Positions 56,711 to 64,000 of a stretch of DNA of 64,000 nt are shown one piece after another (within the stretch, counting starts at the first letter, position 1; every line of letters starts with the position of its first letter). Made by a program: the position numbers and the translations under genes. The stretch comes from Tepidiformaceae bacterium (lineage in GTDB: Bacteria; Chloroflexota; Dehalococcoidia; Tepidiformales; Tepidiformaceae): the NCBI GenBank assembly GCA_958295975.1, contig OY282446.1, positions 1,341,289 through 1,405,288 on the forward strand, in the 5' to 3' direction. Under the pieces are notes generated by a model. It did not search any database, had not been told where the DNA came from, and was given only the letters and a program-made list of their open reading frames with translations.

Positions 56711-57480
56711 CCGGTCCAGCCGCCAGCGAACCCCCCGCCGTGCGCAGGCGCGATCCCCTGCGTCGCCCCGTCGCCTGGTACCTGCGCCAGCTCTCGCGCG
56801 TCATGAACGTGCTCACGGACGAGGAGCTGGCGCATCTCATCCCCCACCTCAGCGAGCGTCGTTTCGCGCCCCGCCAGTTCCTCTTCTCCGCGGGCGAGCC
56901 CCCGGAGCGCGTCTTCCTGCTGCTCAAGGGCCGCGTGAAGCTTTACCACGTGGCGGACAACGGCAAGGAGGTCATCCTCGACATCGCGGGCAAGGGCGAC
57001 CTCGTGGGGGACATGGCCATCGTCGAGGGCCCGGAGCGTGCCACCTGCGCCCGCGCCCTCGAGGAAACCGCCGCCGTCAGCATCTCGCGCGAGGACTTCT
57101 TCCACGTGATGCAGCGTTCGCCCAGGCTGGCCTTCGCCGTGGCCGAGCTCATGGCCGCCCGCCTCGCGGGCATGCAGCGCACCTTCATGAACCTCGTGGC
57201 CAAGCCCGTGTCGGGCCGTCTCGCCGACGCGCTGCTGGATCGCGTGCGCGACCGCGAGATCCGCCTCGGCCTGACGCACGAGGAGCTGGCCCAGACCATC
57301 GGCACGAGCCGCGAGACCGTCACCGCCCTGCTCAGCCGCTTCGTCGCGCTCGGGGCCATCGCGCCCGCGGCGGGGGGCTACCGGCTCGCGGACGAGGAGA
57401 CGCTGCGCGCCATCTCCAGCGGGGACATCGCCGTCTCGCCCCGCCATCCCGTCCGGGAGCCGAGCGCGGCCGCGCCTTGA
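56707..57480 (+). CDS. Crp/Fnr-family transcriptional regulator
   Basis: A 257-residue protein. Cyclic-nucleotide-binding domain ~45-160 (ERVFLLLKGRVKLY, KGDLVGDMAIVEGPERA) and a C-terminal winged helix LTHEELAQTIGTSRETVTALLSRF. No four-Cys Fe-S cluster of Fnr is seen, so Crp-like sensing is more likely. The GDLVGD region lacks the full cAMP-binding Arg-Ser pair (it reads PERATCAR), so the effector is open. Overlaps the SirB1-like gene and gdpd. Confidence 0.9.
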   Translation: MTGPAASEPPAVRRRDPLRRPVAWYLRQLSRVMNVLTDEELAHLIPHLSERRFAPRQFLFSAGEPPERVFLLLKGRVKLYHVADNGKEVILDIAGKGDLVGDMAIVEGPERATCARALEETAAVSISREDFFHVMQRSPRLAFAVAELMAARLAGMQRTFMNLVAKPVSGRLADALLDRVRDREIRLGLTHEELAQTIGTSRETVTALLSRFVALGAIAPAAGGYRLADEETLRAISSGDIAVSPRHPVREPSAAAP

Positions 57481-58175
57481 GCCGCTCCGGCGCGGACGTT
57501 CTCCCGCTGCGCGCCCCCGGCGGGCCGCCCGCGCTCATCGCCCACGGCGGCGGCAACGACCCTGCGCTCGCGCGCCGCGCGCTGGCCGATGGCGCCGATT
57601 TCCTCGAGGTCGACCTGTGGGTGCGCTGCGGGCGTTTCGAGGCCCGCCACGAGCGCCATCTGCCCGGCCCCCTGCCCGTCCTCTACGAACGCTGGTACCT
57701 GCGCGCCGCGCCGCGCCCGATCTACCGGCTCGAGCACCTGCTGCCCGCCTGCCACGGACGCGCGGGCGTCTTCCTCGACCTCAAGAACGGGGCGGACGTC
57801 GCGCCCGCGCTCGTGCGCCGCGCGCTGGCCGGGCCGGGCGGACGCGGCGCGCGCGTGGCCGCCTCCTCCCAGAACTGGCCGCTGCTGCGCGGGGTCAAGG
57901 CCGCATGCCCCGACATCGACCTCTACTACTCCGTCGATACGCCCGCGCAGTTCGACCTCTTCCGCTCCGTGGCGGAGCGCGATCCCCTGCCCGCGGGCGT
58001 CTCCTGCCGCCATTCGCTGCTCTCCGAACGCGCCGTCGCCCGCTTCCACGCGGACGGCCTGGCGGTCGTCGCGTGGACCGTGGACGACGCGGACCGCGCG
58101 CGCGCGCTGGCCCGCTGGGGCGTGGACGCCATCACCGCCAACCGCGCCGCCGCCATGCGCGCCGCCCTCGCATGA
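57477..58175 (+). CDS. Glycerophosphodiester phosphodiesterase-like protein
   Basis: About 232 residues. The start is taken as TTG at 57477, in a TTGA overlap with crp; no other start codon fits. IAHGGGNDPALARRALADGADFLEVDLWV followed by EARHER is a variant of the GDPD motif HRG...E-x-D...H, and WTVDDADRARALARWGVDAITANR is the C-terminal signature. HGGGN replaces the usual HRG, so the catalytic His is kept but the Arg is lost; activity should be tested. It would cleave glycerophosphodiesters. Confidence 0.78.
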   Translation: MSRSGADVLPLRAPGGPPALIAHGGGNDPALARRALADGADFLEVDLWVRCGRFEARHERHLPGPLPVLYERWYLRAAPRPIYRLEHLLPACHGRAGVFLDLKNGADVAPALVRRALAGPGGRGARVAASSQNWPLLRGVKAACPDIDLYYSVDTPAQFDLFRSVAERDPLPAGVSCRHSLLSERAVARFHADGLAVVAWTVDDADRARALARWGVDAITANRAAAMRAALA

Positions 58176-59338
58176 GCGCCCCGCTCGCCGTTTACGCGCA
58201 CGTCCCCTTCTGCCTGCGCGTCTGCGGCTACTGCGACTTCAACGCGCACGCGGGCATGGACGGGCTGAAGCGCGCCTACGCCGATGCCGTCGTGGCCGAA
58301 ATCGAGGGCTGGAGGCCGCGCATCGCCGGGCGCGCCGTCGCCTCCATCGCCTTCGGCGGCGGCACCCCCGGCGAGATGCCCCCGGAGTCGCTCGCCGCCA
58401 TCATCGGGGCCGTGCGTGCCGCCGCGCCCCTCGCGCCCGACGCCGAGATCGGCATCGAGGCCAACCCCGGCACCACCTCCGGCGCGGCCCTGCGGGAGCT
58501 CGTGCGCGCGGGCGTGAACCGCGTCTCCTTCGGCGCGCAGAGCTTCGCCGCCGCCGAGCTGGCCTTCCTCGACCGCATCCACACGCCCGAGGCCACCGCC
58601 GCCGCGCTGGCGCTGGCCCGCGACGCCGGGGTCGCCAGCGTCAACCTCGACCTCATGTACGGCCTGCCCGGGCAATCGCCCGCGGCCTGGGAGGCCACGC
58701 TCGACCACGCCCTGCGGCTCGCGCCCGACCACCTCTCGCTCTACGCCCTCACGGTCGAGCCGGGCACGCCCCTGGCCGCGCGCGTGGAGCGGGGCGAGGT
58801 CGCGCCCGCCGACCCCGACCGCGTGGCGGACCTGTACGAGGCCGCGGGCGAGCGCCTCGAGGCCGCGGGCTACCGCGCCTACGAGCTGTCTAACTGGGCA
58901 CGCCCCGGCCACGAGAGCCGCCACAACCGCGTCTACTGGACGTACGGCGACTACCTCGGCGTGGGCGCGGGCGCGCACGGCTTCCTCGACGGCGAGCGCT
59001 TCGAGAACGTGGCCCATCCGCGCGCCTACCTGCAGGCGGTGGCGCGCGACGGACGCGCCCTCGCCCGCGTCGAACGGCCCGACGCCGCCACCGCCATGTC
59101 CGACTGGATCGCGCTCCGCCTGCGCCTCGTGGAGGGGTTCGCGCCCGCCGCGTTCGCCGACCGCTTCGGCGTGTCCCTCGCCGCCGCCGCCGGTCCGCCC
59201 TTCGACGCCTGCCGCGAGGCCGGGCTGCTGGAGGAGGCAGGCGGCAGGCTGCGCCTCACGCGCCGCGGACGCCTCCTGCACAACGAGGTCGCCGTGCGCG
59301 CGCTCGACCACCTCCGCGGGCGCGCGGGCGTGGCATAA
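58172..59338 (+). CDS. hemW: HemW (heme chaperone, radical-SAM protein)
   Basis: A 388-residue protein beginning at an ATGA overlap. The radical-SAM cluster ligands are C14, C18 and C21 in HVPFCLRVCGYCDFN; FGGGTPGEMP, EANPGTT, NRVSFGAQSF and DLMYGLPGQ follow, and a C-terminal HemN_C-like domain is present. HemW binds heme and delivers it to respiratory enzymes; it lacks coproporphyrinogen oxidase activity. It lies 14 bp before selB. Confidence 0.92.
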   Translation: MSAPLAVYAHVPFCLRVCGYCDFNAHAGMDGLKRAYADAVVAEIEGWRPRIAGRAVASIAFGGGTPGEMPPESLAAIIGAVRAAAPLAPDAEIGIEANPGTTSGAALRELVRAGVNRVSFGAQSFAAAELAFLDRIHTPEATAAALALARDAGVASVNLDLMYGLPGQSPAAWEATLDHALRLAPDHLSLYALTVEPGTPLAARVERGEVAPADPDRVADLYEAAGERLEAAGYRAYELSNWARPGHESRHNRVYWTYGDYLGVGAGAHGFLDGERFENVAHPRAYLQAVARDGRALARVERPDAATAMSDWIALRLRLVEGFAPAAFADRFGVSLAAAAGPPFDACREAGLLEEAGGRLRLTRRGRLLHNEVAVRALDHLRGRAGVA

Positions 59339-59352
59339 TCGCGGGCAGGCAG

Positions 59353-61215
59353 ATGTACGTCGTCGGTACCGCCGGTCACGTGGACCACGGCAAGAGCGCC
59401 CTCGTGCAGGCCCTCACCGGCATCGACCCCGATCGCCTCCGCGAGGAGAAGGAGCGCGGCCTCACCATCGACCTCGGCTTCGCCTGGCTCACGCTCCCCT
59501 CCGGGCGCGAGATCAGCATCGTCGACGTGCCCGGCCACGAGCGCTTCATCAAGAACATGCTGGCGGGCGCGGGCGGCGTCGATCTGGCCCTGCTCGTGGT
59601 GGCCGCCGACGAGGGGCCCATGCCCCAGACGCGCGAGCACCTGGCCATCCTCGACCTGCTCGACGTGCCCGCCGCCGTCGTCGCCATCACCAAGTGCGAC
59701 CTCGCGGAGGACGACTACGTCGATCTGGTCGAGGCCGAGATCGAGGAGACGCTGGCCGGTTCGCGGCTGGCGGGCGCGCCCGTCGCGCGCACCTCCGCCC
59801 GCGACGGCGCGGGGCTGCCCGCGCTGCTGGCCGTCCTCGACGCCGCCCTCGACGCCATCCCCCCGAAGCGCGACCTGGGCCGCCCGCGCCTGCCCATCGA
59901 CCGCGCCTTCACCATCCGAGGCTTCGGCGCGGTGGTGACGGGCACGCTGCTCGACGGCGCGCTGCAGACGGGGCAGGAGGTGGAAATCCAGCCCGGTGGG
60001 CTGCGCGGGCGCGTGCGCGGGCTGCAGCGCCACGGCGAGCGGGTCGAGCGCCTCGCCCCCGGCACGCGCGCCGCCGTGAACCTCAGCGGCGTCCGCGCCG
60101 GGGAGCTGCGGCGCGGCATGGCGCTGGCCGCGCGTGGCGTGCTCCGCCCCGTGCGCTCGCTCGACGTGCGCCTGCGCGCGACCGGCCTGCTGCGCCATCC
60201 GCTCGCGCACGACGCGGGCGTCACGGTGCTCTCCGCCACCGCCGAATCCGAGGCCCGCGTGCGCTTCCTCGATTGCGACGAGCTGGGCCCGGGCGAGACC
60301 GCCTGGGCCCAGCTGGCGCTGGAAACGCCGGTGGCCGTACTGCCGCGCGACAGCTGCGTGGTGCGCACGCCCAACGAGACGGTGGCGGGCGGCCCCATCG
60401 CCGCCGTCAACGCGCGCCGCCACCGCCGCCGCCACGCCCCCGTGCTGGCCGCGCTGGCGCGCCAGCTGGAGGCGCCCCCCGCCGAACGGCTCGCCGACGC
60501 CCTCGCGGACGGCCCCCTGCCGCTGGAGGGCATCGGCGCGGCGCTCGCGCTGGACGCCGCCGGAGCCGCCGCCGCCGTGCGCGAACTGACCGCCGCCGCG
60601 CGCGCGGTGGAGCGCGGACCGCTGCTCGCGGGCCGCCCCTGGCTCGACGCCGCCGTGGCCGCGCTGGCCGCCGCCGCGCGCGACTGGCTGGCCGCGCATC
60701 CCCTGCGCCGCGCCGCCCCGCGCGAGCCGCTGCGGAGCGGCCTCGGCCTCGAACCGGCGCGCTTCGAGATCGCCGTCGCCGAGGCGTGCGCGAGCGGCGC
60801 GCTGGCCGCGGACGCGGGCGGCGGCCTGCACCCGCCCGGCTACGCCGTCCGCCTCGCCGACGCCGCGCGGGAGCGCGCCGACGCCTTCGTGGCCGCGCTG
60901 AAGGCCGGCGGCGCCAGCCCCCCCACCGACGACCCGCCCCCGCCCGACCTGCTCGGCTGGCTCGTGGACGAGGGGCTGGTGGTGGCCACGGGCGCGGGCG
61001 TCGTCTTCGAGGCGGGCGTGCACGCCGCCATCGTGGAGCGCATCCGCGAGCGCATCCGCGAGCACGGCTCCATCAGCCTCGCCGAAACGCGCGACCTGCT
61101 CGGCGCGAGCCGCAAGTACGCGCAGGCGCTGCTCGAACACCTCGACGCCACGCACGTCACGCGCCGCACCGGCGACGTGCGCGTGCTGCGCTCCCCCGCG
61201 GAGGCCCGCCGGTGA
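59353..61215 (+). CDS. selB: Selenocysteine-specific elongation factor SelB
   Basis: A 620-residue protein. GTPase domain: GTAGHVDHGKSALVQALTG, DVPGHERFIKNMLAG, TKCD. Translation-factor domains 2 and 3 follow (RAFTIRGFGAVVTGTLLDG is typical), then ~200 residues of winged-helix repeats that read the SECIS hairpin (ending LLGASRKYAQALLEHLD). SelB carries Sec-tRNA to UGA codons, so the organism should use selenocysteine. selA, selC and selD are not in the window. Its stop overlaps nurA. Confidence 0.93.
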   Translation: MYVVGTAGHVDHGKSALVQALTGIDPDRLREEKERGLTIDLGFAWLTLPSGREISIVDVPGHERFIKNMLAGAGGVDLALLVVAADEGPMPQTREHLAILDLLDVPAAVVAITKCDLAEDDYVDLVEAEIEETLAGSRLAGAPVARTSARDGAGLPALLAVLDAALDAIPPKRDLGRPRLPIDRAFTIRGFGAVVTGTLLDGALQTGQEVEIQPGGLRGRVRGLQRHGERVERLAPGTRAAVNLSGVRAGELRRGMALAARGVLRPVRSLDVRLRATGLLRHPLAHDAGVTVLSATAESEARVRFLDCDELGPGETAWAQLALETPVAVLPRDSCVVRTPNETVAGGPIAAVNARRHRRRHAPVLAALARQLEAPPAERLADALADGPLPLEGIGAALALDAAGAAAAVRELTAAARAVERGPLLAGRPWLDAAVAALAAAARDWLAAHPLRRAAPREPLRSGLGLEPARFEIAVAEACASGALAADAGGGLHPPGYAVRLADAARERADAFVAALKAGGASPPTDDPPPPDLLGWLVDEGLVVATGAGVVFEAGVHAAIVERIRERIREHGSISLAETRDLLGASRKYAQALLEHLDATHVTRRTGDVRVLRSPAEARR

Positions 61216-62372
61216 CCCTGCGCATGGAGGCCGTGGCCGCCGCCCTGCCCGCGCTGCTGGAGCGGCACGGGGAGACGCGCCTGGCGGCGGGCGCGGCCAT
61301 CGCCGGGGCGCGCGCGGCCCTGCGCCGCTGGAGCGACGATCCCGACGCCGCCCGCGCCCGCATCGAGGCGGCGCTGCGGGGCCGCGCCGTCCCCCACGCG
61401 CTCCCGCTCGACGAGGCGGGGGGCGATCCCGCCGCCGTCTTCCCCGCCCCCGCCTTCCCCCCGCTCACGGTCGTGGCCGTGGACGGCTCCTCCATCGCGC
61501 CCGACCGCTTTGCCGCCGCCCCCTGCTTCGTGATCAACACCGGCTACGCCTGCCTCTCCTACGACGGATCCGTCGAAACGGCCCTCGGCTCCGATCCCGA
61601 GCTGGGGCTCGACCGCGACCTCTTCGCCGCGGACGGCGGCGGCGAGCTGCGGCGCGCCCCGCGCGGGCTGATCGTGAACCTGCTGCGCGACGTGCGCGAG
61701 CTGGAGCGCGGCACCGAGCTGGCCGAACCCGTCTGCGCGCGCGGCGACGCCGTGCTCCTCATCGACGGCACGCTGCTCCCCTGGGACCTGCACGCCCGCC
61801 AGGCCTCGGACGCCGCCCTCGAGCCGTACCGCGCGCGCACCCTCGCGGCGCTCGACCGGCTGCGCGGGTGCGGCGAGGCGCTCGCCGTCGGCGCCTACGT
61901 CTCCGCGTCCGCCGCGCGCGAGGTGGCGGTCAGCCTCGAGGCGCTCGCGCCCCCGCCCTCCGGCGCCCCGCCCGTGACCGATGGCGACGTGTTCCGCGGG
62001 CTCCTCGCCGACGGCCAGCGCAGCGCCCTCTTCCGCTCCCGCAGCAGCCTGCGCGGGCGCGTCGAGGAGCTCCTGCCCGGCCACGAGGTCGCCTTCTTCT
62101 ACCTGCGCGCGGGCGACGACGTGGCGCGCGTCGAGCTGCCCGTCTGGGCCGCCTCCGCGGAGCGGGCGCAGCGCCTCCACGCCGCCCTCGTCGACCAGTG
62201 CCGCCGCTGCGAGGGCTACCCCCGCGCCCTGCAGGAGGCGCACGAACAGGCCGTCATCTCCGCGCGCGACCGCGCCTGGTTCGAGCGCCTGCTCGAGCGG
62301 TTGGAGGGGGAGCGCGGCGCGCCCCGCCGCCACGCGGGCAAGCAGCGCAGCAAGCGCGTGCGCGCGCTGTGA
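61212..62372 (+). CDS. nurA: NurA-domain DNA repair nuclease
   Basis: A 386-residue protein starting at GTG in a GTGA overlap. NurA acidic motifs appear at VVAVDGSSIAPDR (~95) and AVLLIDGTLLPWDL (~180), with FYLRAGDDVARVELPVWA later. NurA is a 5'-3' nuclease that joins HerA in end resection. The gene order NurA - small protein - HerA supports this. The C-terminal tail is strongly basic. Confidence 0.85.
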   Translation: MTLRMEAVAAALPALLERHGETRLAAGAAIAGARAALRRWSDDPDAARARIEAALRGRAVPHALPLDEAGGDPAAVFPAPAFPPLTVVAVDGSSIAPDRFAAAPCFVINTGYACLSYDGSVETALGSDPELGLDRDLFAADGGGELRRAPRGLIVNLLRDVRELERGTELAEPVCARGDAVLLIDGTLLPWDLHARQASDAALEPYRARTLAALDRLRGCGEALAVGAYVSASAAREVAVSLEALAPPPSGAPPVTDGDVFRGLLADGQRSALFRSRSSLRGRVEELLPGHEVAFFYLRAGDDVARVELPVWAASAERAQRLHAALVDQCRRCEGYPRALQEAHEQAVISARDRAWFERLLERLEGERGAPRRHAGKQRSKRVRAL

Positions 62373-62959
62373 GCGGGACCTGCCGCGTCGTCCGCGCGGG
62401 CGTGCGCGCCTTCGATTGCGCCTACGCGCGCTACACGAGCGAGCCCTTCGCGCTGGGGCAGATGCTCGCCGTGCGCGAGGGGCCGTGCTTCACCTTCGGC
62501 GTGGTGGCGGACAGCGAGAGCGGCCCCGAGGACCCCGCCCGCCCCATCCTCCCCCGCGGCGAGCCCGGCCAGAGCGCCGCCGAGGTGCTGGCCGGGAACC
62601 CCGAAATCCCGCTGCTGCTGCGAACCACGCTCGCCGCCGCCGTCTGCGGCCACGTCGAGCGCGAGGTGGCGCGCCCCTTCCCGCCCCCGCGCCCGCCGCC
62701 GCTGCTGGCCGAGGTGCACGCCGCCACCGACGAGGAGAAGGTGCGCGTCGCCGCGGGCGGCGGCTTCCTCGTGCCCCTGCTCGCCAACCCCGCCGTGGAC
62801 GACGCCGTGGTGGCCGCCGCCATCCGCGACGTGGCCCGCGCCTCCGGTCCCGACGCGCGCGCCTTCACCGTCCGCGCGGGCAAGGAGCTGGCGCGCCTGC
62901 TCAAGGCCGAGCCCTCGCGTCTGACCAGCATCCTGCGCGCCGTGGAGCCGGGGCCGTGA
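62369..62959 (+). CDS. Small protein between NurA and HerA, unknown function
   Basis: A 196-residue protein in GTGA overlaps on both sides. The N-terminal ~55 residues (SEPFALGQMLAVREGPCFTFGVVADSESG) look strand-rich and may be a HAS-barrel-like domain like that at the HerA N-terminus; the rest is helical with a basic C-terminus. I do not recognise it otherwise. Its fixed position suggests a third subunit or adaptor of a NurA-HerA resection complex. Confidence 0.65.
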   Translation: MSGTCRVVRAGVRAFDCAYARYTSEPFALGQMLAVREGPCFTFGVVADSESGPEDPARPILPRGEPGQSAAEVLAGNPEIPLLLRTTLAAAVCGHVEREVARPFPPPRPPPLLAEVHAATDEEKVRVAAGGGFLVPLLANPAVDDAVVAAAIRDVARASGPDARAFTVRAGKELARLLKAEPSRLTSILRAVEPGP

Positions 62960-64000
62960 GCGAATCGCCGCGCGCCCCCGACGGCGGCGGCCCCCTCGGC
63001 GCGGTGGTCGGCGGCTCCCTCGCGAAGGGGCTGGAGGTGCGCCTCGACGCGGGCCGCACGGCGCAGCTGGGCCAGTACGCCATGACGCGCATCGACGGCG
63101 GCGCGCGCCTGCTCGGCATGGTCACCGACGTCGTGCTCAAGTCCGTGGACGCCGGGCCCACCGTGTGGCCGCCGGGCGACGGCGACTCCTCCCTGCTGGG
63201 CGAGGTGCTGCGCGATACGGGCGTCTACACCGCCGTCGCCGTCGACCCCTACCTCGAACTCCCCGACGCCGGGGGCGAACCCTCCCGCGCGCGCCGCCTG
63301 CCGGGCCACTTCGCCCCGGTCCACGCCGCCGACCAGCCCGCGCTCGACCGCGCCTTCTCCACGGAGGGGCGCGCGGCCATCCCCCTCGGCGCGCCCCTGG
63401 GCATGGAGCGCCTCGACGTGGCCATCGACTTCGAGCGCCTCTTCGAGCGCTCCGCGGGCGTGTTCGGCAAGAGCGGCACGGGCAAGAGCGTGCTCGTCCT
63501 GCAGATGCTCGACGCCATGCTCATGCGCTCCGCCGCCGCCCGCGCCAACGGCGAACGCACCGTGGCCCTCGTCTTCGACATGCACGACGACTACGGCTGG
63601 GGCATGAAGTTCCAGGGTGCGGGCGTGAGCGAGCTGCGCTCCCTCAAGGACCGCCACCCGACCGACGTCGAGCTATACTCGCTCGAGGCGGACGCCCCCC
63701 GCTCGGACGGGCGGGTGCTCGTGGGCACGCGCGACATCCAGCCCGACGACCTCGAGGTGCTGCGCGAGACGCTCAACCTCACCGACCACGCCGTCGAGGC
63801 CGCGCGCGATTGCCGCGGGCGCTTCGGCCCCGGCTGGATCGACGAGATGCTCGCCAGCGACCCCACCCCCGCGCTCGTGGCCAAACTCTGGCGCGACGCT
63901 CCCGACGAGCAGGTCACCTGGCCGCAGGTCGGCGCCCGCATCGGCTATCCGGGCTCGCTCGAAAACCTGCGCCGCGGCCTCCGCAACCTCGCCCGCAAGG
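62956..64000 (+). CDS. herA: HerA-like hexameric ATPase/DNA translocase, 3' end cut by window
   Basis: About 348 residues are visible and the frame runs to the last base. N-terminal HAS-barrel GAVVGGSLAKGLEVRLD and IDGGARLLGMVTDVVL; Walker A GVFGKSGTGKSVL (~174) with the FDMHDDYGWG Walker-B-type motif (~205). HerA pumps DNA to NurA. The GTG lies in a GTGA overlap with the preceding small gene. The usual DEAHxF motif and C-terminus lie beyond the window. Confidence 0.87.
   Translation, partial: MSESPRAPDGGGPLGAVVGGSLAKGLEVRLDAGRTAQLGQYAMTRIDGGARLLGMVTDVVLKSVDAGPTVWPPGDGDSSLLGEVLRDTGVYTAVAVDPYLELPDAGGEPSRARRLPGHFAPVHAADQPALDRAFSTEGRAAIPLGAPLGMERLDVAIDFERLFERSAGVFGKSGTGKSVLVLQMLDAMLMRSAAARANGERTVALVFDMHDDYGWGMKFQGAGVSELRSLKDRHPTDVELYSLEADAPRSDGRVLVGTRDIQPDDLEVLRETLNLTDHAVEAARDCRGRFGPGWIDEMLASDPTPALVAKLWRDAPDEQVTWPQVGARIGYPGSLENLRRGLRNLARK

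Overview
This 64 kb window is a chromosomal segment from a very GC-rich bacterium. It is packed with short-spaced or overlapping genes (ATGA, GTGA and TTGA junctions throughout), and nearly every wobble position is G or C. Several traits point to a Gram-positive-type or monoderm-like lineage: HrcA/CIRCE control of grpE-dnaK, a MurT-type lipid II amidation ligase, a CysO/CysM thiocarboxylate cysteine pathway best known from Actinobacteria, and many apparently leaderless promoters (TAnnnT 6-9 nt before ATG). The mix of CysO/CysM, HerA-NurA, SelB, SMP-30, CaiB and LLM genes would fit an uncultured Chloroflexota (Dehalococcoidia-like) or a deep actinobacterial relative. That placement is inference. 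No rRNA, tRNA, CRISPR array or complete insertion sequence was seen.

Layout: 0-2.3 kb, membrane glycosyltransferases. 2.3-5.9 kb, CIRCE-hrcA-grpE-dnaK. 5.9-10.8 kb, metabolic hydrolases, an RNA 2',3'-cyclic phosphodiesterase and a duplicated-domain lipoprotein. 10.9-12.4 kb, a lower-GC island with one OLD-family ATPase/TOPRIM protein. 12.8-17 kb, panD-panB-panC and uvrB. 17.1-25.4 kb, mostly minus strand: ruvC, yebC, surE, a MarC protein, an AlbA_2 regulator with a duplicated leader, an SMP-30 lactonase and a CoA transferase. 25.5-26.7 kb, sucD and a HigA-like protein. 26.7-28.4 kb, a lower-GC type II restriction-modification pair that seems to have split a small SHOCT-domain gene. 28.5-31.2 kb, an aminotransferase facing a DUF4258/YgiT toxin-antitoxin-like pair joined to an OGG1-like glycosylase. 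31.2-38.7 kb, a sulfur amino acid region: metH, an Rrf2 regulator, cysK, a ubiquitin-like/E1 fusion, cysO and cysM. 38.7-46.3 kb, NYN nuclease, LLM oxidoreductase, tungstate transporter tupABC, a SWIM zinc finger, murT and an XRE-DUF2851 pair. 46.4-51.7 kb, leuC-leuD, a Cys-rich micropeptide, aat, leuB and citrate synthase. 51.7-55.8 kb, flavin reductase, tsaE-tsaB-ndk-cyclophilin and an MFS transporter. 55.9-64 kb, one long overlapping run: SirB1-like, Crp, GDPD, hemW, selB, nurA, a small linker protein and herA (cut by the window end).

The most coherent pathway is the cysteine region. An Rrf2 regulator overlaps cysK and is followed by an E1 enzyme carrying its own ubiquitin-like domain, a free CysO-type carrier ending in Gly-Gly, and an O-phosphoserine-type CysM. 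This predicts two routes to cysteine (free sulfide and protein thiocarboxylate) under one locus, next to methionine synthase. The internal, non-terminal Gly-Gly of the fusion is the most unusual feature in the window. Other points of note are the restriction-modification insertion scar, the tandemly duplicated leader of the AlbA_2 gene, the leaderless promoter signature and a conserved-looking CC-rich micropeptide in the leucine locus.
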